From: Nocardia neocaledoniensis
Lineage (GTDB): Bacteria > Actinomycetota > Actinomycetes > Mycobacteriales > Mycobacteriaceae
DNA length: 64,000 nucleotides
Assembly (NCBI RefSeq): GCF_003182135.1
Contig: NZ_QGTL01000007.1
Location: forward strand, 1 to 64,000
Direction of reading: 5' to 3'
Each line of letters begins with the position of its first letter. Positions within the stretch are counted from its first letter, which is position 1. The notes beneath the pieces are model-generated. The model was given only the letters and a program-made list of their open reading frames with translations. It was not told the origin of the DNA and searched no databases. Position numbers and translations under genes: made by a program. Below are positions 12,016-20,994 of the stretch, one piece after another.

Positions 12016-14265
12016 TCAGGGACGGGCGGAGGGGTTGATGACCCGGCCGAACGCGTGCAGATCGGACTCGAGCGCGTAGTAGACGCGCAGGGCGACGACG
12101 AAGGCGACGAGGCCGCCGACGCAGAGGGCGACGATCGAGGCGAGCACGGCCTGCTGCTGGGTGGGGTCGAGGAACACCAGACCCACGGCGACGCCGAGCA
12201 GCGGAACCGACGCGGCGATGCCGAGATAGATCCGGCTGCGCCGGGCCAGGCGACGCAGCGGAACGGTTTCGGCCGGGGATCGGTGCCCGGCGGCGATCAA
12301 TGCCGGGTAGTACCAGCGGAGGACGAAGAACGTCACCGGGAAGTAGCTGTAGACGACGGCGATCGCCGCGGCGATCATCTGGGAGGCGATCAGGTTGGCA
12401 TACAGCCCGGCCGACAGATCGGCGGTCTCGCGCAACTGAATCAGGAAGACGACCATGGCGATCATCCACCCGGCGAACGCGACGACGGCGACGCGATCGC
12501 CGCACGCGAGTGTGTCCGCGCGAGCCTTGACGAGGGTCCGATCGTCGTAGTGTTTGCCACGCCGTAGTCCCTCCGGGACCAGGAACACCAGTCGGCACCA
12601 GTACAGCAGCAGCGCGACACCCAGCGGATAGCCGATGCCGGCGGCGATCACGGCGAGTCTGGTGATCTGGCTCTGCGCGTCCGCGTCGAGTTCGAGGGAC
12701 AGCAGTTCGGTGTTGTGCGCCGAGAGGTACAGGGCGCCGAGCACCTGCCCGATCACGCTCGACAGGGTCACGACCGGCAGCGGCCGGTTGTGCAGCCGTC
12801 CGCGCACGCTCTGGGCGGGTGGGTCGACGAGGTCGCGGGCCTTGCGGTCCAAGGCGAGGTCGAGATGCCGGGCGAGGTCGGCGCCGGAGGCGAATCGGTC
12901 GTCGGGGTCGGGCGACAGGCAGGTCAGCAGGGCATGGCACAGCACCTGTGGGCAGTCCGGCGGCGCGGCGGCCCGCAGGCGGGCGTCGATCGGCTGCCGG
13001 CGGCGTTCGATCATCCTGGTGAGCACACTGTCGGAATCGCCCGTCGCGACGTCGTCGGCGAACGGATTGCGGCCGGTCAGCAGTTCCCACAGGACCACCG
13101 CGAGCGCGTAGAGGTCGCTGCGGGTATCGAGGTCCGCGGCGGAGGTCGGTAGGCCGGGATCGCAGGCTTCCAGCTGCTCCGGTGACATATAGGCCAGCGA
13201 ACCGCCGAAGTACGCGACGGGGCTGGCGCCGGGGATGTGGGTGCTGAAGCTGATGTTGAAGTCCGCGAGTTTCGGTTGGCCGTCCGCGGTCAGCAGCACA
13301 TTGGCCGGTTTGACGTCGCGGTGCAGCACACCGCACCGGTCGGCGTAGTCCAGCGCGGTCGCGAGTCGGCTGCCCAGCCAGGCCACTGCCTCGGGCCAGG
13401 TCAGCTTCGCCAGGGCGGCGCGGGTCGTGGACGCCACCGGCGTGAGCACGCCGTCCGCGGCGATCGCGGCATCCACCGCGTCGAGCAGCAGCTGACCGGT
13501 CCGCCGTTCCACCGGCGTGGCCCGGACCAGGCGCAACACGCCCAGCAGGGTGCCGCCGGGCACGTACTGCATGTACATCAGCTTCAGATGCTCGTCCGTG
13601 CGCCGGCGCTGGTCGAACACGCGCACGATGTGCTCGTGATCGAGTTGGGCCAGGGTCTGCGGTTCGGTGCCGCGATCCTGCGAGATCTTCACCGCGACGA
13701 GCCGCTGCATGGACCGTTGCCGAGCGAGGAACACCCGCGCGAACGCGCCCTGCCCGAGCCGGAGCAGCAGGTCGAAGTCGTCGATGGTGCTGCCGACGAC
13801 CAGGTCGTCCAGCGCGTCGACGGTGGCCGGATCGGCGATGAGCGTGGTACGGAAGCTGTCGGAGGTGAGGGTCGCGGTGTCGAGCCGGGTCGCGATCTGC
13901 GCCATCTGCGGCGCGAACTCCTGCTCGTATTCGCTGAGATCGAGGTCCTGATCATGCCCCCGGCTGCGCACACTGATCTCCTCGTAGATCAGGTCCGGCG
14001 GCAACGGCGCCGAATCCAGTTCCGGAAATTGCGCCCGGTACTCCGCGAGCCGCTTGCGGGTGCCCGCTCCCCGCCACCGCCTGCGCAGATCGACCTTGAT
14101 CAGCTCGATCAACGCCGAGCGCCGCAACCCCCGGTCAGCGGGCAGATGGGCGGCCAGATCCGGCGGCTCACCCGAACTCTCCCACGCGTCGTCGAAGCCC
14201 GCGACCAGCCGCGTCAACGCGCTCCGCGTCGCCGCTGCCCGATCAACACCGCCGTCCGAATCCAT
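12016..14265 (-). CDS. Membrane Ser/Thr protein kinase with DFN motif
   Basis: 749 residues in three parts. Residues 1-140 hold a helical region with two related motifs, EYRAQFPEL (75-83) and EYEQEFAPQ (112-120), an N-terminal extension style I associate with planctomycete kinases. Residues about 162-470 are a Hanks-type kinase: GQGAFARVFLA loop, catalytic Lys193 in VAVKIS, HRDVKPANVL (315-324), DFN at 335-337 in place of DFG, and YMSPEQLE. Residues about 500-735 hold about six hydrophobic helices, unlike the single-helix PASTA kinases. It is thus a multi-pass sensor-type kinase. ATG 14265 is preferred; GTG 14298 is possible. The HAD gene lies 70 bp upstream on the same strand. Confidence 0.88.
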   Translation of the reverse strand: MDSDGGVDRAAATRSALTRLVAGFDDAWESSGEPPDLAAHLPADRGLRRSALIELIKVDLRRRWRGAGTRKRLAEYRAQFPELDSAPLPPDLIYEEISVRSRGHDQDLDLSEYEQEFAPQMAQIATRLDTATLTSDSFRTTLIADPATVDALDDLVVGSTIDDFDLLLRLGQGAFARVFLARQRSMQRLVAVKISQDRGTEPQTLAQLDHEHIVRVFDQRRRTDEHLKLMYMQYVPGGTLLGVLRLVRATPVERRTGQLLLDAVDAAIAADGVLTPVASTTRAALAKLTWPEAVAWLGSRLATALDYADRCGVLHRDVKPANVLLTADGQPKLADFNISFSTHIPGASPVAYFGGSLAYMSPEQLEACDPGLPTSAADLDTRSDLYALAVVLWELLTGRNPFADDVATGDSDSVLTRMIERRRQPIDARLRAAAPPDCPQVLCHALLTCLSPDPDDRFASGADLARHLDLALDRKARDLVDPPAQSVRGRLHNRPLPVVTLSSVIGQVLGALYLSAHNTELLSLELDADAQSQITRLAVIAAGIGYPLGVALLLYWCRLVFLVPEGLRRGKHYDDRTLVKARADTLACGDRVAVVAFAGWMIAMVVFLIQLRETADLSAGLYANLIASQMIAAAIAVVYSYFPVTFFVLRWYYPALIAAGHRSPAETVPLRRLARRSRIYLGIAASVPLLGVAVGLVFLDPTQQQAVLASIVALCVGGLVAFVVALRVYYALESDLHAFGRVINPSARP

Positions 14266-14335
14266 GTGGCCACCCGATCCCCATGATTTGCCGCGCACTC
14301 CGAGGATATGTGATCAGCGTCTCATGCTCCGGCGG

Positions 14336-15136
14336 CTATGCCAGAAACGGCGTGCGGGTGCGATTGAGCAGGTCGGCGACCGAATCGACCACCAGCGTCG
14401 GGCGGAACGGGTACTGCTCGACCGAACTCTTGGTGGAGATGCCCGAGGTGACCAGGATCGTGCGCATCCCGGCCTCCAGGCCGGAGATCACGTCGGTGTC
14501 CATGCGGTCGCCGATCATGACCGTCGACTGGGAGTGCGCGCCGATGCGGCGCAGGGCCGAACGCATCATCAGCGGGTTCGGCTTGCCGACGTAGTACGGC
14601 TCCTTGCCGGTGGCGCGGGTGATGAGGGCGGCGACCGAGCCGGTGGCGGGCAGCACGCCGTCGCGGGACGGGCCCGTCGCGTCGGGGTTGGTGGCGATGA
14701 ACTTGGCGCCGCGGTCGACCAGCCGGATCGCGGTGGTGATCGCCTCGAAGGAGTACGTGCGGGTCTCGCCGAGCACCACGTAGTCGGGGTCGCTGTCGGT
14801 GAGCACGTAGCCGATCTCGTGCAGGGCGGTGGTGAGACCGGACTCGCCCACGACATACGCGGTGCCGTGCGGGCGCTGGTCGTCGAGGAAGGTGGCGGTG
14901 GCCAGCGCGGAGGTCCAGATGGATTCCTCGGGGATGTCCAGGCCGGTGTGCCGCAGACGCGCCTGCAGGTCGCGCGGGGTGCGGATCGAGTTGTTGGTCA
15001 AGACGAGGAAGGGGATCTCGTTCTTCCGCAGCTCGGCCAGGAACTCGTCGGCGCCGGGGATCAGTTGATCCTCGTGCACCAGCACACCGTCCATGTCGGT
15101 CAGATACGACAAGATCTGCTCATCCTTGGCGGTCAT
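14336..15136 (-). CDS. HAD-superfamily phosphatase, NagD-like (class IIA)
   Basis: 266 residues with all four HAD motifs: motif I LTDMDGVLV (residues about 12-20, nucleophile Asp and acid Asp), motif II VLTNNS (about 45-50), the motif III lysine in VGKPNPLMMRSAL (about 184-196), and motif IV VMIGDRMDTDVISG (about 208-221). The cap type between motifs II and III is that of NagD/PLP or p-nitrophenyl phosphatases, which dephosphorylate nucleotides or small sugar phosphates. It is divergent from fgd with a 112-bp spacer. The specific substrate is not predictable. Confidence 0.92.
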   Translation of the reverse strand: MTAKDEQILSYLTDMDGVLVHEDQLIPGADEFLAELRKNEIPFLVLTNNSIRTPRDLQARLRHTGLDIPEESIWTSALATATFLDDQRPHGTAYVVGESGLTTALHEIGYVLTDSDPDYVVLGETRTYSFEAITTAIRLVDRGAKFIATNPDATGPSRDGVLPATGSVAALITRATGKEPYYVGKPNPLMMRSALRRIGAHSQSTVMIGDRMDTDVISGLEAGMRTILVTSGISTKSSVEQYPFRPTLVVDSVADLLNRTRTPFLA

Positions 15137-15248
15137 CAGCTAATCATCGGCTAAAACCGGCGACCGTGCGACCAGACAGTAGGGATCGGCGTTGGTTAGT
15201 GTCGAAGCGGCAGGGGCTGCGACGAAGCGAATGACAGGAGTGGCTGAG

Positions 15249-16259
15249 ATGGTTGATCTCAAGCTCGGATACAAGGCGTCGGCGGAACAGTTCGGGCCGC
15301 GTGAGCTCGTCGAGCTGGCGGTGGCGGCCGAGGAGCACGGGCTCGACAGCGCGACCGTCAGCGATCACTTCCAGCCGTGGCGGCACAACGGCGGCCACGC
15401 GCCGTTCTCCCTGGCCTGGCTGGCCGCCGCCGGTGAGCGCACCGAACGCATCATGCTCGGCACCTCGGTGCTCACCCCGACCTTCCGCTACAACCCGGCC
15501 GTCATCGCGCAGGCCTTCGCGACCTTCGGCTGCCTGTACCCGGGACGGGTGATGCTCGGTGTCGGCACCGGCGAGGCGCTCAACGAGATCGCGACCGGCT
15601 ACAAGGGCGAATGGCCCGATTTCAAGGAGCGTTTCGCGCGCCTGCGCGAGGCGGTGAACCTGATGCGTGAGCTGTGGACCGGCGACCGCGTCGACTTCGA
15701 CGGCGAGTACTACCACACCGTCGGCGCCTCCATCTACGACGTGCCCAAGGGCGGCATCCCGGTCTACATCGCCGCGGGCGGCCCGGTCGTCGCGCGCTAC
15801 GCGGGCCGCGCCGGCGACGGTTTCATCTGCACCTCGGGCAAGGGCATGGACCTCTACACCGAGAAGCTGCTGCCCGCGGTCGCCGAGGGCGCCGAGAAGG
15901 TGGGCCGCGACCTCGCCGGCATCGACAAGATGATCGAGATCAAGATCTCCTACGACACCGATCCCGAACTGGCACTGCAGAACACGCGCTTCTGGGCTCC
16001 GCTGTCGCTGACCGCGGAACAGAAGCACGACATCACCGACCCCATCGAGATGGAGGCCGCCGCCGACGCGCTGCCGATCGAACAGGTCGCCAAGCGCTGG
16101 ATCGTGGCCAGCGACCCCGATGAGGCCGTCGCCCAGATCAAGCCCTACTTGGACGCGGGCCTCAACCACCTGGTCTTCCACGCCCCCGGCCACGACCAGC
16201 TGCGCTTCCTCGACCTGTTCAAGCGTGACCTGGCTCCTCGCCTGCGCGCCCTGGCCTGA
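15249..16259 (+). CDS. fgd: F420-dependent glucose-6-phosphate dehydrogenase
   Basis: 336 residues, exactly the length of M. tuberculosis Fgd1 (Rv0407), with the same opening (LKLGYKASAEQF). Residues known from the Fgd1 structure are at the same numbers: His40 and Trp44 in SDHFQPW, and Glu109 in VGTGEALNEI. The enzyme oxidises glucose 6-phosphate to the lactone and reduces coenzyme F420, making F420H2 for other oxidoreductases. AGGAG lies 8 bases before the ATG at 15249; upstream in-frame starts at 15192 and 15231 add residues not found in the family. Two likely F420H2 users follow on the opposite strand. The 3' end overlaps the next gene by 41 bp, tail to tail. Confidence 0.97.
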   Translation: MVDLKLGYKASAEQFGPRELVELAVAAEEHGLDSATVSDHFQPWRHNGGHAPFSLAWLAAAGERTERIMLGTSVLTPTFRYNPAVIAQAFATFGCLYPGRVMLGVGTGEALNEIATGYKGEWPDFKERFARLREAVNLMRELWTGDRVDFDGEYYHTVGASIYDVPKGGIPVYIAAGGPVVARYAGRAGDGFICTSGKGMDLYTEKLLPAVAEGAEKVGRDLAGIDKMIEIKISYDTDPELALQNTRFWAPLSLTAEQKHDITDPIEMEAAADALPIEQVAKRWIVASDPDEAVAQIKPYLDAGLNHLVFHAPGHDQLRFLDLFKRDLAPRLRALA

Positions 16260-17118
16260 CCGCGAGCCCGAACCGCTCGGCCAGCTTCGACATCTCGTCG
16301 AACTGCCGAGCGGGTTCACTCGCCGACGCGCCGACGACAATGCGGGTGACTCCCTGGGAGGCAAGGCCTTCCGCGCGTTCGGTCGGCATGTCGATCGAAC
16401 CCCAGCGGGTGTACTCCAGCGCGGCGGGATCGCGACCCGCCTCGATCGCGGTGTCGCGCACCAGCTCCCACTGCCTGGCTCGCTCGAGCGGGGCGAGCAT
16501 GCCGCCGGGGAACCAGCCGTCGCCGTGTCGACCTGCCCGGCGTGCGGCGGCGAGGCTGGAGCCGCCGATGTGGACGGGCAGTTCGGTGGTCCCGTACGGC
16601 TTGGGATAACTGCACAGCCCGGTGAAATCGAAGAACTCGCCGTGGAATTCGGTGCCGTCGGCGCCACCGGACCACAGCGCGCGCAAGACCTGGATCGCCT
16701 CGTCGGCGCGCCTGCCCCGGCTGCGATAGTCCACACCGAGGGCCTCGGCTTCCCCGGGCAGTGCGCCGAGCCCCACCGTGAGCAGCCGCATCCGGCCGCG
16801 CGAGAGCTGGTCGATGGTGGCCAGCCGCTTGGCCAGCACCACCGGATGACGGTAGGGCAGCAGCAGCACGCCGGTGCCGAGCAGCAGGCTGCTCGTCGAG
16901 GCCGCCACGAAACTCAGGGTGTCGAGCGGGTCGACGAAGGCGAGCGTCGGATCCAGTTCGATCGGCCCGACCTTCGCACCGGGATGGAGCGCGATGTGAT
17001 CGGGGAGGTAGAGGCCTTCGAAACCGCATCGCTCCGCGTGCTGGGCGAAGGCGACCAGCCGATCGGGGTCGGTGCCGTAGAGCGGGGTGTTGTAGCTGAT
17101 CGCGAACTTCACGATCAT
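16219..17118 (-). CDS. LLM class F420-dependent oxidoreductase
   Basis: 299 residues of the luciferase-like/F420 family: FAISYNTPLYG, GFEGLYLPDHIALHPG, LLLGTGVLLLPYRHPVVLAKRLATIDQLS, then LLTVGLGALPGEAEALGVDY, the sequence style of mycobacterial F420-dependent oxidoreductases. It would use F420H2 or oxidised F420 with an unknown organic substrate. It converges on fgd, and the final 41 bp of both genes overlap. The ATG at 17118 has only a weak ribosome site; a GTG two codons later is possible. Proximity to fgd fits a shared cofactor pool. Confidence 0.88.
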   Translation of the reverse strand: MIVKFAISYNTPLYGTDPDRLVAFAQHAERCGFEGLYLPDHIALHPGAKVGPIELDPTLAFVDPLDTLSFVAASTSSLLLGTGVLLLPYRHPVVLAKRLATIDQLSRGRMRLLTVGLGALPGEAEALGVDYRSRGRRADEAIQVLRALWSGGADGTEFHGEFFDFTGLCSYPKPYGTTELPVHIGGSSLAAARRAGRHGDGWFPGGMLAPLERARQWELVRDTAIEAGRDPAALEYTRWGSIDMPTERAEGLASQGVTRIVVGASASEPARQFDEMSKLAERFGLAVRPGRAGEEPGHA

Positions 17119-17141
17119 CGGCAACGCGCGTGGGGCGCGAC

Positions 17142-17648
17142 CTATGCCCGGCGCAGGGCGAAGATGCGGAGGTCGCGGGTGGTGCGGTCGCGGTAGGCGG
17201 CGTAGGCGCCGGTGATCTCGACGAAGCGGGCGAAGACGGCTTCCTTCTCCGCGTCGGGGACGAGGGTGGCGATGACGGGGATGCGCTCGCCCGCGATGGC
17301 GACGGTGGCCGAGGGGTTCGCGAGCAGGTTGGCGGTCCACGCGGGGTGATGGGCCTGGCCGAAGTTGGAGCCGACGACGTAGAGGGTGTCGCCGTCGTGC
17401 ACGTAGAGCAGCGGCTGGGTGCGCGCGACACCGGACTTGCGGCCGGTGGTGGTCAGCAGGATCACCGGCGCGCCGATCGGGCCGAGCACGGTGTACTTGG
17501 CGTCGGTGCGCTCGAGCAGGGCCCGGTCCAGCGGCGTCGCGGTGCGGATCAGCCAGGAGCCCGGCTTGGTCGCGGCGAAACGATTGGCGGCACGGGAGAC
17601 CAGGGAGGTGCGCGAACCCCACTGCCGATCCGGGAACTGCGGTGTCAT
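17142..17648 (-). CDS. Deazaflavin (F420)-dependent nitroreductase family protein, Ddn-like
   Basis: 168 residues with the split beta-barrel of the Ddn family. Key runs are LLTTTGRKSGVARTQPLLYV (residues about 64-83, the F420 phosphate-binding part), LYVVGSNFGQAHHPAWTANLLANP (about 88-111) and FVEITGAYAAYRDRTTRD near the end. M. tuberculosis Ddn and its relatives reduce quinones with F420H2 and activate nitroimidazole prodrugs. It is 23 bp upstream of the LLM gene on the same strand, so the two F420 enzymes are probably one operon divergent from pta. Soluble or loosely membrane-associated. Confidence 0.9.
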   Translation of the reverse strand: MTPQFPDRQWGSRTSLVSRAANRFAATKPGSWLIRTATPLDRALLERTDAKYTVLGPIGAPVILLTTTGRKSGVARTQPLLYVHDGDTLYVVGSNFGQAHHPAWTANLLANPSATVAIAGERIPVIATLVPDAEKEAVFARFVEITGAYAAYRDRTTRDLRIFALRRA

Positions 17649-17722
17649 GGGCCGGACTATAACGTGGCCGATCGCGCCACACCGAACGCCCGAATCGCCG
17701 AGAATTCACTAAGCTCGCGAGC

Positions 17723-19801
17723 ATGGTCGAACAAGCGCCGTCCACCGTGTACATCGCCTCACCGGAGGGTGACACCGGAAAATCCACGGTGGCGCTCGGC
17801 GTGCTGCAGATGCTGTGCGCGACCACCGCCCGCGTCGGGGTGTTCCGCCCGATCACCCGCTCCACCGACGAACCGGACTACATCCTGGAGCTGCTGCTCG
17901 AGCACAGCACCGCCGACATCGGCTACGAGCAGGCCGTCGGCGTCACCTACGAGGACGTGCACCGCGACCCCGACGCCGCGATCAGCGAGATCGTGATGCG
18001 CTTCCACGACGTGGCCAAGGCGTGCGACGCGGTGGTGATCGTCGGCAGCGACTACACCGACGTGGCCAGCCCGAGCGAGCTGCGTTTCAACGCCCGCATC
18101 GCGGTGAACCTCGGCGCGCCGGTGTTGCTGGTGGTGCGCGGGGCCGAGCGCAGCCCCGGCGAGGTGAAGCAGCTGGCCGAGCTGTGTCGCAGCGAACTGG
18201 TGGCCGAACACGCCCAGCTGGTCGCGGTGGTGGTGAACCGGTGCGCGCCCGACGAGATCAACGAGATCGGTGCCGCCATCGCCGATTTCGACGTGCCGTC
18301 GTGGACGCTGCCCGAGGTGCCGCTGCTGATGGCGCCCACGATGGGCGAACTGTGCGGGGCCATCGACGGCGAGATCTACAGCGGCGACCCGGAACTGCTG
18401 CAGCGCGAGGCGCTGCGCATCATGGTCGGCGGCATGACGGCCGAGCACATCCTGGAGCGGCTGTCCGACGGCGTGGTCGTCATCGCGCCGGGCGATCGCT
18501 CCGACGTGCTGCTCTCGGTGGTGAACGCCCATGAGGCGGCGGGCTTTCCGTCGCTGGCCGGCATCATCATGAACGGCGGCATCCGCCCGCATCCCGCGAT
18601 CGCGCGCCTGATGGACGGCCTGCACCCGAAGCTGCCGATCCTCACCACCGAACTCGGCACCTACGACGCCGCCAGCGCCGTACACCGCACCAGGGGCCGG
18701 ATGTGGGCGGGCAGCCCGCTCAAGGTCGACACCGCGCTGGCACTGATGGAGGAGCGTGTCGACGCGCCGGAGCTGCTGAAACGCATCCAGGTGCCGCCGT
18801 CGCACGTGGTGACCCCGCAGATGTTCGAGTACCAGCTGATCGAGCGGGCGCGCGGCGACCGCAAGCGCATCGTCCTGCCCGAGGGCGACGACGACCGCAT
18901 CCTCCGCGCCGCCGGGCGGGTGTTGCAGCGCAAGATCGCCGACCTCACCATCCTCGGCGACGAGACCGCCGTGCGTGCGCGCGCCGCCGAACTCGGCGTC
19001 GACATCGCCGCGGCGCAGGTGCTCGATCCGCGCACCTCCGGCTACCTCGACGAGTTCGCCGCCGAGTACACCGAACTGCGCAAGCACAAGGGCATGACGC
19101 TCGAGCGCGCCCGCGAAACCATGGCCGACATCTCGTATTTCGGCACGATGATGGTCTACAAGGGCATCGCCGACGGCATGGTCTCCGGTGCCGCGCACAC
19201 CACCGCGCACACCATCCGGCCCTCCTTCGAGATCATCAAGACGGTGCCGGGCGTGGCCACGGTGTCGAGTGTGTTCCTGATGTGCCTGGCCGACCGGGTG
19301 CTCGCCTACGGCGACTGCGCCGTGGTGCCCGATCCGACCTCGGAGCAGCTGGCCGACATCGCCGTGTCCTCGGCGGGCACGGCCGCCAGGTTCGGCATCG
19401 AACCCAGGGTGGCGATGCTGTCGTACTCGACGGGCGAGTCGGGCAGCGGCGCCGATGTCGACAAGGTGCGCACCGCCACCGACCTGGTCCGCGAGCGCGC
19501 GCCGCAGCTGCCGGTGGAGGGCCCGATCCAGTACGACGCGGCCATCGAGCCCGCCGTGGCCAGCGCCAAGCTGCCCGATTCGGACGTGGCCGGGCGCGCG
19601 ACGGTGTTCGTGTTCCCCGATCTCAACACCGGCAACAACACCTACAAGGCGGTGCAGCGCAGCGCGGGCGCCGTCGCGATCGGCCCGGTGCTGCAGGGTC
19701 TGCGCAAGCCGGTCAACGATCTGTCGCGCGGCGCGCTGGTCGCCGACATCGTCAACACGGTGGCGATCACCGCCATCCAGGCGCAGGGGGAGCAGGCGTG
19801 A
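17723..19801 (+). CDS. pta: Phosphate acetyltransferase
   Basis: 692 residues, the long two-part Pta. The N-terminal half is the P-loop-like regulatory domain (IASPEGDTGKSTVALG, about residues 10-25) with a middle DRTGG-like region. The C-terminal 330 residues are the catalytic PTA/PTB domain (KRIVLPEGDDDRILRAA, SYFGTMMVYKGIADGMVSGA, LSYSTGESGSGADVDKV, FPDLNTGNNTYKAVQR). It interconverts acetyl-CoA and acetyl phosphate. Its TGA overlaps the GTG of ackA, as in Rv0408-Rv0409, giving a coupled overflow/assimilation pathway for acetate. Confidence 0.97.
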   Translation: MVEQAPSTVYIASPEGDTGKSTVALGVLQMLCATTARVGVFRPITRSTDEPDYILELLLEHSTADIGYEQAVGVTYEDVHRDPDAAISEIVMRFHDVAKACDAVVIVGSDYTDVASPSELRFNARIAVNLGAPVLLVVRGAERSPGEVKQLAELCRSELVAEHAQLVAVVVNRCAPDEINEIGAAIADFDVPSWTLPEVPLLMAPTMGELCGAIDGEIYSGDPELLQREALRIMVGGMTAEHILERLSDGVVVIAPGDRSDVLLSVVNAHEAAGFPSLAGIIMNGGIRPHPAIARLMDGLHPKLPILTTELGTYDAASAVHRTRGRMWAGSPLKVDTALALMEERVDAPELLKRIQVPPSHVVTPQMFEYQLIERARGDRKRIVLPEGDDDRILRAAGRVLQRKIADLTILGDETAVRARAAELGVDIAAAQVLDPRTSGYLDEFAAEYTELRKHKGMTLERARETMADISYFGTMMVYKGIADGMVSGAAHTTAHTIRPSFEIIKTVPGVATVSSVFLMCLADRVLAYGDCAVVPDPTSEQLADIAVSSAGTAARFGIEPRVAMLSYSTGESGSGADVDKVRTATDLVRERAPQLPVEGPIQYDAAIEPAVASAKLPDSDVAGRATVFVFPDLNTGNNTYKAVQRSAGAVAIGPVLQGLRKPVNDLSRGALVADIVNTVAITAIQAQGEQA

Positions 19802-20994
19802 GCGACCTGGTACTGGTCCTGAACTGCGGGTCGTCCTCGATCAAATACCAGCTGCTGCACGCTGATTCGGCCGAGGTGCTGGCTTCGGGACTGGTCGAGA
19901 AGATCGGTGAGGCGCACGGCGGCCGGATCGTGCACGAGTGCGGTGACCGGAAGCTGGTGCACGACGGGGAGATCGCCGATCACCGGGCGGGTCTGCGGCA
20001 GGCGTTCGCGATGTTCCGCGACACCGGGATCGACCTGACCACCATCGGGGTGGGTGCGGTCGGGCACCGGGTGGTGCACGGCGGCGAGGTGTTCTGGCAG
20101 CCCACGCTGATCACCGACGAGGTCGTGCGCACCATCGACGAGCTGTCGGTCCTCGCGCCGCTGCACAACCCGGCCAATGTGATCGGCATCGAGTCGACCA
20201 GGGAACTGCTGCCCGGCATTCCCGAGGTCGCGGTATTCGACACCGCCTTCTTCCACACCCTGCCCGAGGCGGCCAAGACCTACGCCATCGACGCGAAGAT
20301 CGCCGCGGCGCACGGTGTTCGCAAGTACGGCTTCCACGGCACCTCGCACCAGTACGTGTCGGAGAAGGCGGCGCAGTTCCTCGGCAGACCGGCGAGCGAG
20401 CTCAATCAGATCGTCTTCCACCTGGGCAACGGCGCGTCGGCCTCGGCCGTGCGCGGCGGGGTCGCGGTGGACACCACCATGGGCATGACCCCGCTCGAGG
20501 GACTGGTCATGGGCACGCGCCCGGGCGATCTCGACCCCGGCATCATGCCGCAGCTGATGAACGCGGCCGGGCTCGATCTGCCCGCGGTGGAGCAGCTGCT
20601 CAACCGCAATTCCGGGATCAAGGGCCTGTCGGGGGTGAACGATTTCCGCGAACTGCAGCAGCTCATCGACAACGGTGACGCGGCGGCGAAACTGGCCTAC
20701 GACGTCTACATCCACCGCCTGCGCCGCTACCTCGGCGCGTACCTGGTGGAGCTCGGGACCCTCGACACCGTCGTCTTCACCGCGGGCGTCGGCGAGAACA
20801 GTGCCGCGGTGCGCGCCGACGCGCTGGCTGGGCTCGCGGGGCTCGGCATCGAGGTCGACGCGGAGCGCAACGAGACCAGAACGCCTGGCGTGCGGGTGAT
20901 CTCGCCGGACTCGGCGCCGGTGACGGTGCTCGTGGTGCCGACCAACGAGGAGCTCGCCATCGCGCGGGCCGCGCACCGGTTGGTCGGCGGCTAG
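19798..20994 (+). CDS. ackA: Acetate kinase
   Basis: 398 residues of the ASKHA fold. Motifs: VLNCGSSSIKYQLL at the start (phosphate 1), GHRVVHGG (residues about 84-91), FDTAFFHTLPE, KYGFHGTSHQYV, and HLGNGASASAVRGG (adenosine/phosphate 2), VFTAGVGENS near the C-terminus. It makes ATP and acetate from acetyl phosphate or the reverse. The GTG start overlaps the pta stop. The stop codon TAG lies in a CTAG that is also the stop of the convergent pknG, so no spacer or terminator separates these genes. Confidence 0.97.
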   Translation: MSDLVLVLNCGSSSIKYQLLHADSAEVLASGLVEKIGEAHGGRIVHECGDRKLVHDGEIADHRAGLRQAFAMFRDTGIDLTTIGVGAVGHRVVHGGEVFWQPTLITDEVVRTIDELSVLAPLHNPANVIGIESTRELLPGIPEVAVFDTAFFHTLPEAAKTYAIDAKIAAAHGVRKYGFHGTSHQYVSEKAAQFLGRPASELNQIVFHLGNGASASAVRGGVAVDTTMGMTPLEGLVMGTRPGDLDPGIMPQLMNAAGLDLPAVEQLLNRNSGIKGLSGVNDFRELQQLIDNGDAAAKLAYDVYIHRLRRYLGAYLVELGTLDTVVFTAGVGENSAAVRADALAGLAGLGIEVDAERNETRTPGVRVISPDSAPVTVLVVPTNEELAIARAAHRLVGG

